A stretch of DNA of 32,746 nt from Bacillus sp. ISL-41 (GTDB lineage: Bacteria; Bacillota; Bacilli; Bacillales; Cytobacillaceae). Where the stretch lies: contig NZ_JAGGQP010000004.1 of NCBI RefSeq assembly GCF_018613235.1, forward strand, positions 1 through 32,746, in the 5' to 3' direction. The first letter of the stretch is position 1. Each line of letters begins with the position of its first letter. The translations under genes and the position numbers were made by a program. A model generated the notes under the pieces. That model had not been told where the DNA came from and ran no database searches. It worked only from the letters and a program-made list of their open reading frames with translations. This document shows positions 24,254-32,108 of this stretch, in pieces.

Positions 24254-24283
24254 ATTTATTGTGTTTAAAAATCGTTCGTATTT
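24239..24283. promoter_or_regulatory. Candidate pair of inverted PurR boxes
   Basis: AAAAACGAATATT (24239-24251) and, inverted, ATCGTTCGTATTT (24271-24283) each match 11 of 13 positions of the PurBox consensus AWWWCCGAACWWT. They flank the transcription start, the first overlapping the -10 box. The 19-nt gap is slightly longer than the 16-17 I recall for B. subtilis. Confidence 0.5.
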
Positions 24284-24296
24284 TTGGAGGAAAATC

Positions 24297-25598
24297 ATGT
24301 TTAAATTAAAAGAAAACAACACGAATATAAAAACAGAAATGATGGCTGGGATAACAACCTTCTTTACAATGGTGTATATCGTAGTTGTCAATCCTATTAT
24401 CCTTGCTGATGCCGGTGTTCCCTTCGAACAAGTTTTCACAGCGACAATCATCGCTGCGGTGATTGGTACGCTTTGGATGGCCTTATTTGCTAATTATCCA
24501 ATCGCAATCGCTCCGGGTATGGGGCTGAATGCTTACTTTGCCTATTCTGTTGTCGGCAATAACCAGAACATAACATATGAGACTGCGTTCGCTGCTGTTT
24601 TCATCGCTGGCTTAATATTTGTCATCTTATCCCTGACGCCTTTCCGCGAAAAATTGATTGAAGCAATTCCAGCCAACCTAAAGCATGGTATAACGGCAGG
24701 TATTGGCCTTTTCATTGCTTTTATCGGTTTGCGTCTTACAGGAATCATTACCGATCATCCGTCGAACCTGGTCGGCCTTGGGGATCTGCATTCTCCATCC
24801 GCACTTCTGGCATTAGCTGGACTTGCCGTTACACTCGTCCTAATGGTGCTAAAAGTGAATGGAGCATTGTTCCTAGGAATGGTCGTTACTGCATTGATCG
24901 CCTTCTTCACAGGCCAACTGGATTTCAAGGAAGGTTTTATGTCGATGCCATCGCTCCCTGAAGGCATGATTGTCCTGAATCCGTGGACAGCATTGATGGA
25001 TGTTATACAGAACAGCTTATACGCTGTCGTCTTCTCTTTTATCCTGGTGACAATATTTGATACTACCGGAACAATGATCGGTGTAGCCCACCAGGCTGGA
25101 TTGATGAAAGGAAATTCTATGCCCCGCGCAAGAGAAGCATTGCTGTCTGACTCGATCGCGACTGCTGCGGGTGCCATGTTCGGAACAAGCCCGACGACGG
25201 CTTACATTGAATCATCCTCAGGAGTTGCTGCGGGAGGACGTACTGGTCTTACCTCGCTGACGGTGGCAGGACTGTTCATCGCTGCTGCTTTCTTTGGTCC
25301 TCTTGTAAGCGCGGTTTCCGGTTTATCGGCTATTACTGCTCCGGCATTGATCATTGTCGGAAGCCTGATGATGGGAAGCATCTCTCAAATCAGCTGGGAT
25401 GAACTTGATGAAGCCTTCCCTGCTTTCCTGATCATCCTGAGCATGCCGCTTACATCAAGCATCGCAACCGGAATCGCGCTTGGATTCATTTCCTATCCTT
25501 TACTCAAAGTTGTAAAAGGACAATGGCGTGATGTCCACCCGCTGCTTTACGTTTTTGCAGTGCTGTTCTTTTACCAGCTCGCATTTCTGCCACACTAA
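24297..25598 (+). CDS. pbuO: NCS2-family purine permease (PbuO/PbuG type)
   Basis: 433 residues with 12 or so membrane segments. The AzgA-type NCS2 text is complete: TMVYIVVVNPIILADAGVP, ANYPIAIAPGMGLNAYFAY, FDTTGTMIGVAHQAG and GTSPTTAYIESSSGVAAGGR, the last two being substrate-site segments. It imports hypoxanthine, guanine or adenine by proton symport. The opening MFKLKENNT and overall text are nearer B. subtilis PbuO than PbuG. GGAGG lies seven nt before the ATG at 24297; the longer frame to 24261 is rejected. No purine riboswitch is visible; inverted PurR boxes are. Monocistronic. Confidence 0.92.
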   Translation: MFKLKENNTNIKTEMMAGITTFFTMVYIVVVNPIILADAGVPFEQVFTATIIAAVIGTLWMALFANYPIAIAPGMGLNAYFAYSVVGNNQNITYETAFAAVFIAGLIFVILSLTPFREKLIEAIPANLKHGITAGIGLFIAFIGLRLTGIITDHPSNLVGLGDLHSPSALLALAGLAVTLVLMVLKVNGALFLGMVVTALIAFFTGQLDFKEGFMSMPSLPEGMIVLNPWTALMDVIQNSLYAVVFSFILVTIFDTTGTMIGVAHQAGLMKGNSMPRAREALLSDSIATAAGAMFGTSPTTAYIESSSGVAAGGRTGLTSLTVAGLFIAAAFFGPLVSAVSGLSAITAPALIIVGSLMMGSISQISWDELDEAFPAFLIILSMPLTSSIATGIALGFISYPLLKVVKGQWRDVHPLLYVFAVLFFYQLAFLPH

Positions 25599-25614
25599 GA
25601 TCTTGATACCCTAG

Positions 25615-25643
25615 AGAACCTGCCGATCGCGGGTTCTTTTTTT
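25615..25643 (+). terminator. Terminator of the purine permease gene
   Basis: AGAACC-TGC pairs with GCG-GGTTCT around a short loop and is followed by seven T. Confidence 0.88.
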
Positions 25644-25770
25644 ATCTACACGATGGATTTCTTGTTGGGCAGGTCCATTCAATGCTGAATATTACGTTTT
25701 TTACTCTGAGTTCTAATGCTTGTCTTTTTACATAGAAATAATGGGAGAAGGACAAGGCTGGTGATTTCGG

Positions 25771-26346
25771 ATGACAGGAAAAGTTCTTGCTGTACTTGTG
25801 GGAAGCATACTGCTTGGAGTAGGGGTGAATGGTTTTCTCGTCCCACACCATCTCCTGGACGGCGGCATGATTGGCATTGGGTTGATCATTCACTATTTTT
25901 ATGGATTTCCTACAGGCCTTACGATGATCCTCCTGAGTATCCCTCTATACGTATTGGCTTGGATATTGGAACGGAAATACTTTTTTCATAGCTTGAATGG
26001 TTTATTGGTATCAAGCTTTTTCATTGATTTATTCGCTCCTGTTGAGAAAGGAATCCACATGGGCATCCTCCCAAGCGCAATCTTGGGAGGAATATTGGTC
26101 GGATGCGGAATCGGCTTGATGCTCCGCTACGAAACGAGCACTGGCGGGACAGATTTATTAGCCCAATTGGTTCATAAATTTTTTCCTGTTAATGTCGGAA
26201 TCTTGATTTTCCTAATAGATGGAATAGTAGTTTTATCGGGGTTGAAGATAATTGGAATGGAAAAATTCATCTATTCGTTGCTTACGATTACCTGCGTGGG
26301 ATTGATGACGTCATTGTGTGTGATTAAACGGGATATAATTCATTGA
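25771..26346 (+). CDS. YitT-family (DUF161) membrane protein
   Basis: 191 residues, about five or six transmembrane helices. GILVGCGIGLMLRYETSTGGTDLLAQL is the hallmark of the YitT/YczE-like DUF161 domain. Typical YitT proteins of about 280 residues add a C-terminal DUF2179 domain, which is absent here, so this is the short form. Role unknown. The ribosome site is weak (GGTGA six nt before the ATG at 25771). Convergent with tcyP. Confidence 0.85.
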   Translation: MTGKVLAVLVGSILLGVGVNGFLVPHHLLDGGMIGIGLIIHYFYGFPTGLTMILLSIPLYVLAWILERKYFFHSLNGLLVSSFFIDLFAPVEKGIHMGILPSAILGGILVGCGIGLMLRYETSTGGTDLLAQLVHKFFPVNVGILIFLIDGIVVLSGLKIIGMEKFIYSLLTITCVGLMTSLCVIKRDIIH

Positions 26347-26368
26347 TTTTCGAAAAAAAAAGTAGAAA

Positions 26369-26400
26369 GCCAGCCAAAGTTTCTTGGCTGGCTTATTATC
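26369..26400. terminator. Bidirectional terminator between yitT-like and tcyP
   Basis: GCCAGCCAA (26369-26377) and TTGGCTGGC (26384-26392) pair around six nt. A T-rich stretch follows to the right, and an A-rich run precedes it on the left. Confidence 0.82.
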
Positions 26401-26404
26401 ATTC

Positions 26405-27793
26405 TTATGCTTCTGCTTCAATTTTTTGATTCATATCTGTATAGGTGGATGAATCAATTTCTTTTGTGATTCTGCTTGTGAGGATACCCGAAGTCATCGA
26501 GCCGCTCACATTTACAGCGGTACGACCCATATCAATCAATGGTTCGATGGAAATCAGCAACCCAGCAAGGGCAACCGGCAGGTTCAACGCTGAAAGTACT
26601 AGTAACGCCGCAAATGTTGCACCGCCACCGACTCCGGCAACTCCGAATGAGCTGATAGCTACGATCGCGATCACGGTTGCGATGAATGATGGTGTCAATG
26701 GGTCAACACCAACCGATGGTGCTATCATGACTGCCAGCATCGCAGGATAAATCCCGGCGCAGCCGTTTTGCCCGATCGATAAGCCGAATGAACCGGCAAA
26801 GTTTGCAATCCCTTCAGGTACTCCAAGGGAGCGCTGAGTTTTGATATTTAATGGCAATGCCCCGGCACTCGTTCTTGAAGTGAAAGCGAACGCGAGAACA
26901 GGAAATGCTTTTTTAACATATGTGACTGGATTCAAACCAGCAATCGTCAGTAATAACAAATGGATGATGAACATGATTGCAAGCGCAACATATGAAGCTG
27001 CTACGAATTTACCTAGTTTTAAGATTGCGTCGAAATCACTTAAGGCAACGGTCTTTGTCATGATGGCAAGAACTCCATATGGAGTCAGGCGCAGGATCAG
27101 CGTGACCACCCTCATGATGACCGCATAGAATGCATCGACAATCTTGGCGAAAAGCTCTGCCTGGTCTGGAGACTTTCTCCTGACTCCTAGGAATGCAATT
27201 CCCAAGAATGCCGCGAAAATAACGACAGATATTGTAGATGTTGGTCGTGCCCCGGTGAAGTCTAGAAATGGATTGGCTGGCAAGAGATCAAGAATTTGCT
27301 GTGGCATTGTGCGCCCTTCAATTCCTCCATACGTTTCCTCAAGCTTCTCAGCACGTGCTTGTTCCGCCTCACCCTGTGTAATTTGCACCGCTTCAAGGTC
27401 GAAACCAACCGCAGTAGCAATCCCGACCGCTGCGGCAACAGCTGTTGTACCCACCAGCAAGCCGAGGATCAATGTACTGATTTTACCGATGTTATTGGTC
27501 AGCTTAAGCTTCGTAAAAGCAGCCAAAATCGATATGAATACTAGCGGCATAACAATCATTTGCAAGAACTTTACATAACCGCTTCCCACAATCGAGAACC
27601 AGTCAGCACTCTTCATAATTACTTTGGATCCCGCTCCATAAATGAATTGCAATGCAAAACCGAAAACAATCCCTATTCCAAGTGCAATGAATACTCGTTT
27701 AGAAAAAGATACATGTTTTTTTTGCATATAAAAAAGAACAGCAATGATGCCAAGCATAACTGCAATATTTAAAATAACAAGTCCAGTGGTCAC
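26405..27793 (-). CDS. tcyP: L-cystine:cation symporter TcyP
   Basis: 462 residues of the dicarboxylate/amino acid:cation symporter family. Diagnostic parts are QMIVMPLVFISILAAFTKL, the re-entrant loop TSRTSAGALPLNIKTQ, NGCAGIYPAMLAVM, and GVAGVGGGATFAALLVLSAL near the C-terminus. The length and text fit B. subtilis TcyP (YhcL, 463 residues), a high-capacity cystine importer. The start is GTG at 27793, with GGGGGG about seven nt upstream. A sigma-A promoter lies at 27826-27854. I found no S-box; CymR control is known for tcyP in B. subtilis, but I could not identify its box with confidence. Confidence 0.93.
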   Translation of the reverse strand: MTTGLVILNIAVMLGIIAVLFYMQKKHVSFSKRVFIALGIGIVFGFALQFIYGAGSKVIMKSADWFSIVGSGYVKFLQMIVMPLVFISILAAFTKLKLTNNIGKISTLILGLLVGTTAVAAAVGIATAVGFDLEAVQITQGEAEQARAEKLEETYGGIEGRTMPQQILDLLPANPFLDFTGARPTSTISVVIFAAFLGIAFLGVRRKSPDQAELFAKIVDAFYAVIMRVVTLILRLTPYGVLAIMTKTVALSDFDAILKLGKFVAASYVALAIMFIIHLLLLTIAGLNPVTYVKKAFPVLAFAFTSRTSAGALPLNIKTQRSLGVPEGIANFAGSFGLSIGQNGCAGIYPAMLAVMIAPSVGVDPLTPSFIATVIAIVAISSFGVAGVGGGATFAALLVLSALNLPVALAGLLISIEPLIDMGRTAVNVSGSMTSGILTSRITKEIDSSTYTDMNQKIEAEA

Positions 27794-27825
27794 TGTCTTT
27801 CCCCCCTAATTTATCATTCTCGAAT

Positions 27826-27854
27826 AATATAATACATGTATTCATATAAGTCAA
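27826..27854 (-). promoter_or_regulatory. Sigma-A promoter of tcyP
   Basis: Minus strand: TTGACT (27854-27849), 17-bp spacer, TATATT (27831-27826). Confidence 0.65.
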
Positions 27855-27955
27855 CTCGGAATTAAATTGTTATCCTCCTTCTTTATAGGATTATATATTA
27901 TAACTTATGTTGGTCCAGAAGGTTCCATGTCAGAGAAAATTTTTCCTCAACAGAA

Positions 27956-27986
27956 AAGAGGCTCCGAATTTATCACTCGGACCCTC
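27956..27986 (-). terminator. Terminator of the UGA-containing thioredoxin-fold gene
   Basis: Minus strand: GAGG-G-TCCGA and TCGGA-G-CCTC pair (one G-G mismatch) around nine nt, then TTTTC. It sits 11 nt beyond the stop codon at 27997. Confidence 0.75.
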
Positions 27987-27996
27987 ACCTGTCTTT

Positions 27997-28278
27997 TTAC
28001 TGCTTTAATTTTTCGGCAAGTTTTTCTATTTCGCTCCTGTTATTTTCGAATCCGATCAGTACCTTCTTGTCTTTCATAAAAAAGAGCTTCGTGCTTGTAA
28101 AAATAAACGCTGGTACAATCGCTGTACCTGTCTGCTCTTTAAGTTTTTTCTCCTGTTCAGGCTCGCCCTGGACATTGATTTCTTCATACGGTATATGATT
28201 CTGCGAAAGAAACTCCTTCGCTTCCTGGCAATCTGTTCACATTGGCCGGGTGAAAAGGGTTAATGAGCTTTTGGTCAT
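27997..28278 (-). CDS. Thioredoxin/glutaredoxin-fold protein, candidate UxxC selenoprotein
   Basis: The frame from ATG 28278 to TAA 27997 codes for 93 residues with a single internal stop, UGA at 28239-28237 (codon 14). Read as selenocysteine (U), the start is MTKSSLTLFTRPM-U-TDCQEAKEFL: a first beta strand and then U-T-D-C exactly where glutaredoxin-like proteins have CxxC. The rest is a normal thioredoxin fold with a cis-proline (TAIVPAFIF) and a charged C-terminal helix. AGGAGGT lies four nt before the ATG, and a terminator follows, so gene signals are intact. A small hairpin (28203-28221) 15 nt after the UGA could be a bacterial SECIS. Alternative: a pseudogene created by one TGC/TGT-to-TGA change, or a sequencing error. 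No other stop or frameshift is present. The gene needs selA, selB, selC and selD elsewhere in the genome. Confidence 0.75.
28203..28221 (-). promoter_or_regulatory. Candidate bacterial SECIS hairpin
   Basis: Minus strand GCGAAGGAGTTTCTTTCGC: arms GCGAAGGA and TCTTTCGC form 8 bp (one G-U) closed by the triloop GUU. The stem begins 15 nt, and the loop G lies 23 nt, after the UGA, inside the spacing known for bacterial SECIS elements, whose loop requires G and U. Confidence 0.5.
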
Positions 28279-28621
28279 TTTTACCTCCTGCAGTATGTTG
28301 TAAAATTAGTATAACGCCAAGTTATGAAGCGTATCCAATAATCCGCTTTTAGCTGTCTGGATTAGCCCAAGAATGTTAATGCTTGGCACTTTTTGTTATG
28401 AATCCTTGTGATTACCTTTAGATTATACCGTCGCACAACTAAAACAGTTGGCAATCAGTGAACTCCTGGAATAACACTAGACATCCACTTTCAGATAAAA
28501 TAAAAGCAACTATGATCAATTTTGTGTTAAAGTAAAAGTAATATATTTGAATAATTTGTCTTTTTGCAGAACTATCTTTTTGATGGAGCAGGTGGCTCCT
28601 TGTCGACTGGAGATTAAGACT
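28279..28621. other. Divergent promoter region of the UGA gene and kinB
   Basis: 343 AT-rich bases without a credible frame. CCAAG/CTTGG with a 10-nt loop followed by CACTTTTT (about 28369-28395) looks like a weak terminator or attenuator on the plus strand, and CAACT/AGTTG (28436-28450) is another small hairpin. Promoters for both flanking genes must be here, but no hexamer pair is convincing. Confidence 0.35.
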
Positions 28622-29896
28622 ATGGATCAATTAACAATTCTTGTATTGAATCTGATCTTCATCCTGATTACTACATTTGTGTTCCAATACATTATCGTCA
28701 GCAAATTTCCAAACTTATATCGAAAATACGCCAAGATCCTCATTGTTATACTAGGCGGTATTCAAATCCTGTTTTGTATGTCTTTTACGGTGATTGGCAG
28801 TCCTGATTTCATCTTCGACCTCCGATTGATCCCTGTTGTTGTAGGGGGGTTGTATGGAGGTCCGGTCGTAAGCATCATGCTTTTCATCATCGTTGCAGCC
28901 GCAAGAGTTCCCTTTGGCGGCAGCGGTGTATGGATTAATTTTTTCAATATGCTCACGATCACCATTTTAACCGTTTACCTGTCCGGAAAGTTTAAGTCCT
29001 TCCCGTTATCAAGGAAGTTATATACTGTTGTGGCCGTCGCGCTTTCCTATACTGTCCTCATCTTCCTGATGAAGGCGACCGTGTTTAAAGATCCGTCCGA
29101 TTTTCAATTCATGATCTTATATGGACTGACCCTTTCCGCCGGGATATTTATCGTCACTTATTTTATTGAAATCATGATGCAAAACCAGCTTTTACATAAA
29201 GCAGTAATCAAATCTGATAAGATTGAAGTCGTATCACAATTGGCTGCCAGTGTCAGTCATGAGGTCCGAAACCCGCTTACAGTCACACGAGGGTTTTTAC
29301 AAATGTTAAAAGATCCAAGCATAGATGAGAAAAAGAGGCTTTATTACTTGAATACAGCAATTGATGAACTCGACCGTGCAGAAACAATCATCAAGGATTA
29401 CCTGAATTTTGCAAAACCACAATCGAATATGGCATCATCCATCTGTGTTAAGGAAGAAATTGAAAAAGCTCTTGAATTAATCCTGCCTTATGCCAATCAC
29501 TTTTCGGTAAATATTAAAAAGGATTTGATGGCAGGAATGAATATCTCCGGAGAAGCTGTCAAATTCCATCAATGCATACTAAATATCATCAAAAATGGTA
29601 TTGAAGCAATGCCAAACGGCGGTGATCTTGTGATCAGCTGCCGCGAGTTGGCAAATAACCATGTATCCATAACCATCGAAGATACTGGATGCGGCATGTC
29701 TCCACAGCAATTAGCAAAAATCGGCGAACCCTACTTTTCCACCAAGGCTGAAAAAGGTACAGGTCTCGGGATGATGGTCGTTAATAAAATCATTCAAGAA
29801 ATGGGTGGTACGGTGGAAGTAAAGAGTAAACTAAACGAGGGCACTCAATTCAGGATCACCTTGCCGCTTTATGATATAGAAAAACGGGAGATTTAA
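28622..29896 (+). CDS. kinB: KinB-like sporulation sensor histidine kinase
   Basis: 424 residues, close to KinB (428). Residues 1-190 hold about six transmembrane helices, with a 5TMR-LYT-like segment (DLRLIPVVVGGLYGGP). Then come HisKA with the H-box SVSHEVRNPLT (His213) and a HATPase domain: NIIKNGIEAM, DTGCGMS and GTGLGMM. This plan and the EVVSQLAASVSHEVRNPLTVTRGF text match KinB, which feeds phosphate to Spo0F in the sporulation phosphorelay. GGAGAT sits seven nt before the ATG at 28622, preferred to the longer frame from 28547. I see no kapB lipoprotein gene beside it. No response regulator is adjacent, as expected for a phosphorelay kinase. Confidence 0.88.
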   Translation: MDQLTILVLNLIFILITTFVFQYIIVSKFPNLYRKYAKILIVILGGIQILFCMSFTVIGSPDFIFDLRLIPVVVGGLYGGPVVSIMLFIIVAAARVPFGGSGVWINFFNMLTITILTVYLSGKFKSFPLSRKLYTVVAVALSYTVLIFLMKATVFKDPSDFQFMILYGLTLSAGIFIVTYFIEIMMQNQLLHKAVIKSDKIEVVSQLAASVSHEVRNPLTVTRGFLQMLKDPSIDEKKRLYYLNTAIDELDRAETIIKDYLNFAKPQSNMASSICVKEEIEKALELILPYANHFSVNIKKDLMAGMNISGEAVKFHQCILNIIKNGIEAMPNGGDLVISCRELANNHVSITIEDTGCGMSPQQLAKIGEPYFSTKAEKGTGLGMMVVNKIIQEMGGTVEVKSKLNEGTQFRITLPLYDIEKREI

Positions 29897-29911
29897 TATT
29901 CTCCCGTTTTT
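29881..29911. terminator. Bidirectional terminator between kinB and sspH copy 2
   Basis: AAAACGGGAG (29881-29890) and CTCCCGTTTT (29901-29910) pair around ten nt; TT follows on the plus strand, and AAAA on the left gives a T run for the minus strand. The left arm is the end of kinB. Confidence 0.92.
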
Positions 29912-30091
29912 TCATTCCTCTATTAGATTCAAGACTGGCACGTCTCTTTCTACTTCCGGTTCTGATTTAGAATAAATCCTCGCCATTTTGCTTTTCTCAT
30001 CTACATGCTGGATAATGACTGGCGTCCCATCATACGTTACATTGATCATATCTGCTGACTCAACGATTTCTTTTGCCCGGCCTACATTCAT
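29912..30091 (-). CDS. sspH: H-type small acid-soluble spore protein (copy 2)
   Basis: 59 residues, easily missed because of its size: MNVGRAKEIVESADMINVTY, then DGTPVIIQHVDEKSKMARIY and an acidic tail ending NLIEE. This fits SspH closely, with the conserved RAKEIVES and VTYdGxPVxIQHVdE blocks, and better than copy 1. AAGGAGG lies ten nt before the ATG at 30091. The stop is one base from the shared terminator. A possible sigma-G promoter is at 30125-30153. Confidence 0.92.
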   Translation of the reverse strand: MNVGRAKEIVESADMINVTYDGTPVIIQHVDEKSKMARIYSKSEPEVERDVPVLNLIEE

Positions 30092-30124
30092 TCCTTTAGT
30101 TCCTCCTTCTTGGTAACAAACATA

Positions 30125-30153
30125 ATTTATGCTTAATCATGTTCTGCTATCCA
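30125..30153 (-). promoter_or_regulatory. Weak candidate sigma-G promoter of sspH copy 2
   Basis: Minus strand: TGGATA (30153-30148), 16 bp, CATAAAT (30131-30125). The -35 deviates at one base from the forespore consensus and the spacing is one or two short. Confidence 0.35.
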
Positions 30154-30171
30154 AAAAAAGCGGCCTAAATA

Positions 30172-31203
30172 TTAAATCTTGAAATTGAGCCGGATAACAT
30201 TTGCTTTTCTCAAAGTGTCGTAGATAATCACGACGATTGGACCGATAAAAATTCCGGCTAGCCCCAGAAGCTTGAGTCCGATATACATGCTGACCAGGGA
30301 GGCAAGCGGCGATATGCCAAGGTTCGTTGAATAAATCTTTGGTTCGATCACCCTTCGGACAACAGTGATGACCAGGAACAGTATGATTAATCCGATTCCC
30401 AAAAAGTGATTATCCTGCAAAATGGTAATGACAGCCCAGGGCACAAGAACAGACCCTGTTCCAAGGATCGGCAGTATATCGACAATGACAATCAATAATG
30501 ACAGCAGTCCTGTATATTTCACCCCAAGAATGCTAAGCCCAGCCATTGCCATGATAAAGGTGACGGCACTAAGGATCACCTGGGCTTTTAAAAAGCCTAT
30601 CCCCGCCTTGTTTAACTGGCTTCCAACAAGGAAAACCTTCTGCCGGGTCTCTTCCCTCAAATGAGACTCCAGCTTCATTTTAAGATTAGGAAGTTCAAGA
30701 CTGAACAAGAATAACGCAATAAGATAAACCAGAAATTCAATCATAAAACCGGGTATGGCCGTCAGCAAATTGATTGTACCGGCAATGAATTGCTGCAAAA
30801 GAGAATCAAGTGTATTGATATTCGTTTCAATCGTCGTCTCGATCTGGTCAGTGACTTCATCCGGGAAGTTCTTTGAATAAAATTCCCACTTGCCCATCAT
30901 TGGAAGAATTGCCGTCCTGTAAATATCCCTGACGAATGTAGGAGTTCGCTCAGATAAGGATACCGCCTGATGGGCAATCATCGAGACAAGATTGTACCCT
31001 ATCACACCTAGGAAGATCACATAGCTGATAAAAACACCAAGCACTGCTTGAAGACGCTTAAATGAAAATCTTTTGATAATCCATTGAACCATTCCTTCGA
31101 GCATAACTGCTGTTAACATAGCAAAAATGAGCGGAAGGCTATAAGGTACAAGGAAAAAAATGATTACAGCAATCACTGAAATCGATAGCCATTTTTTCCA
31201 CAT
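30172..31203 (-). CDS. AI-2E-family permease, YtvI-like
   Basis: 343 residues with seven or eight transmembrane segments and the AI-2E-family signature IVDILPILGTGSVLVPWAV plus EPKIYSTNLGISPLASLVSMYIGLKLLGLAGIFIGP. Family members include sporulation membrane protein YtvI and Na+/H+ or AI-2 related permeases; the substrate is unknown. AAAGGGAG precedes the ATG at 31203 by about ten nt. Length agrees with YtvI (about 370), if slightly short. Monocistronic; no clear terminator toward 30170. Confidence 0.87.
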   Translation of the reverse strand: MWKKWLSISVIAVIIFFLVPYSLPLIFAMLTAVMLEGMVQWIIKRFSFKRLQAVLGVFISYVIFLGVIGYNLVSMIAHQAVSLSERTPTFVRDIYRTAILPMMGKWEFYSKNFPDEVTDQIETTIETNINTLDSLLQQFIAGTINLLTAIPGFMIEFLVYLIALFLFSLELPNLKMKLESHLREETRQKVFLVGSQLNKAGIGFLKAQVILSAVTFIMAMAGLSILGVKYTGLLSLLIVIVDILPILGTGSVLVPWAVITILQDNHFLGIGLIILFLVITVVRRVIEPKIYSTNLGISPLASLVSMYIGLKLLGLAGIFIGPIVVIIYDTLRKANVIRLNFKI

Positions 31204-31298
31204 AATATTGATACTCCCTTTAAGGAAATTAAAACAACAGAGCTTTAAAGATACTATATACCATCTTTAGATTCTCCGCTAATTTTTTCATTAGGTCT

Positions 31299-31401
31299 TT
31301 TGGGCAAGGCTTTTTTCTCAAACAATTACTTTATAATCGGCTTTAGGATTTTAACAACAATCTTTACGAAAACAACCATACGAAAAACAGCCTTGCGCAA
31401 A
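31299..31401. repeat. Long imperfect inverted repeat upstream of the glycosylase gene
   Basis: Left arm TTTG-G-GCAAGGCT-TTTTTC (31299-31317) pairs with right arm GAAAAA-C-AGCCTTGC-G-CAAA (31382-31401): 18 pairs with one G-G mismatch and one bulged C, around about 64 nt. A TATAAT box (31332-31337) lies in the loop. It could be a leader structure, an operator pair or a small palindromic repeat. Confidence 0.55.
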
Positions 31402-31463
31402 AATAATGGATGACTCTTTCATCTGCAGGGTATAGAGGTTAAAAACAGTTAATAGGAGGTTTT

Positions 31464-32108
31464 ATGGCAGATCATATGAGGAACTTCCAGGCACTTAACA
31501 ATGATTTTTTCCAACAGCCCACCCTTGAATTGGCTGTTTCGCTGCTTGGATGCACTTTAGTAAAAGAATCTGAAGAAGGAATAGCTGCAGGAATGATCGT
31601 GGAGACGGAAGCCTATATTGGCCCGATCGATCAGGCGGCACACAGTTATAATAACCGCAGGACAAAAAGGACGGAGGTCATGTTTCACCAGGCAGGTCTT
31701 GCTTATACTTATGTCATGCACACGCATACACTCTTCAATGTTGTCAGTGGAAAAGAAGGCAATCCAGAAGCTGTGCTGATTCGGGCAGTGGAACCCCTGG
31801 AAGGCTTGGATCTGATGGTCAGGCGGCGAGGCATGCCGGAATCCCCCAATCTCACCAATGGTCCCGGGAAGCTGACAAAAGCGATGGGCATAAAGATGTC
31901 GGATTATGGGCATCCCTTAACGAAGAAACCACTTTTCCTCACACAAGGAATTGTGCCAGACAGCATTTCCTCAGGCAAGAGAATCGGTATCGATAATTCA
32001 GGGGAAGCGAAAGACTACCCATGGCGTTTCTGGATCACCGGCAACCGCTATGTTTCCCGGCATCAGAATGCTGAAAAAATCATCGTGAACAAAGGGGGAT
32101 CGAAATGA
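31464..32108 (+). CDS. 3-methyladenine DNA glycosylase (AAG/MPG family)
   Basis: 214 residues, the full length of the MPG/AAG family. LAVSLLGCTLVKE, then VETEAYIGPIDQAAHSYNNR (the catalytic Glu is in ETEAY), GLAYTYVMHTHTLFNVVSG and LTNGPGKLTKAMGI are all typical. The enzyme removes alkylated purines such as 3-methyladenine and hypoxanthine from DNA by base flipping. AGGAGG precedes the ATG at 31464. Its stop overlaps the start of the HAD phosphatase gene in ATGA, so the two are cotranscribed and translationally coupled. Confidence 0.93.
   Translation: MADHMRNFQALNNDFFQQPTLELAVSLLGCTLVKESEEGIAAGMIVETEAYIGPIDQAAHSYNNRRTKRTEVMFHQAGLAYTYVMHTHTLFNVVSGKEGNPEAVLIRAVEPLEGLDLMVRRRGMPESPNLTNGPGKLTKAMGIKMSDYGHPLTKKPLFLTQGIVPDSISSGKRIGIDNSGEAKDYPWRFWITGNRYVSRHQNAEKIIVNKGGSK

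Noticed and set aside
24110-24296. Purine riboswitch before the permease
   Set aside because: None of the conserved aptamer core segments is present, and the predicted leader from about 24260 is too short.
27794-27996. S-box or T-box upstream of tcyP
   Set aside because: The space between promoter and start is about 30 nt and lacks conserved leader motifs.
27867-28079. Plus-strand ORF of 70 codons
   Set aside because: Antisense to the UGA-containing gene and its terminator; Phe/Ser/Arg-rich translation typical of a shadow frame.
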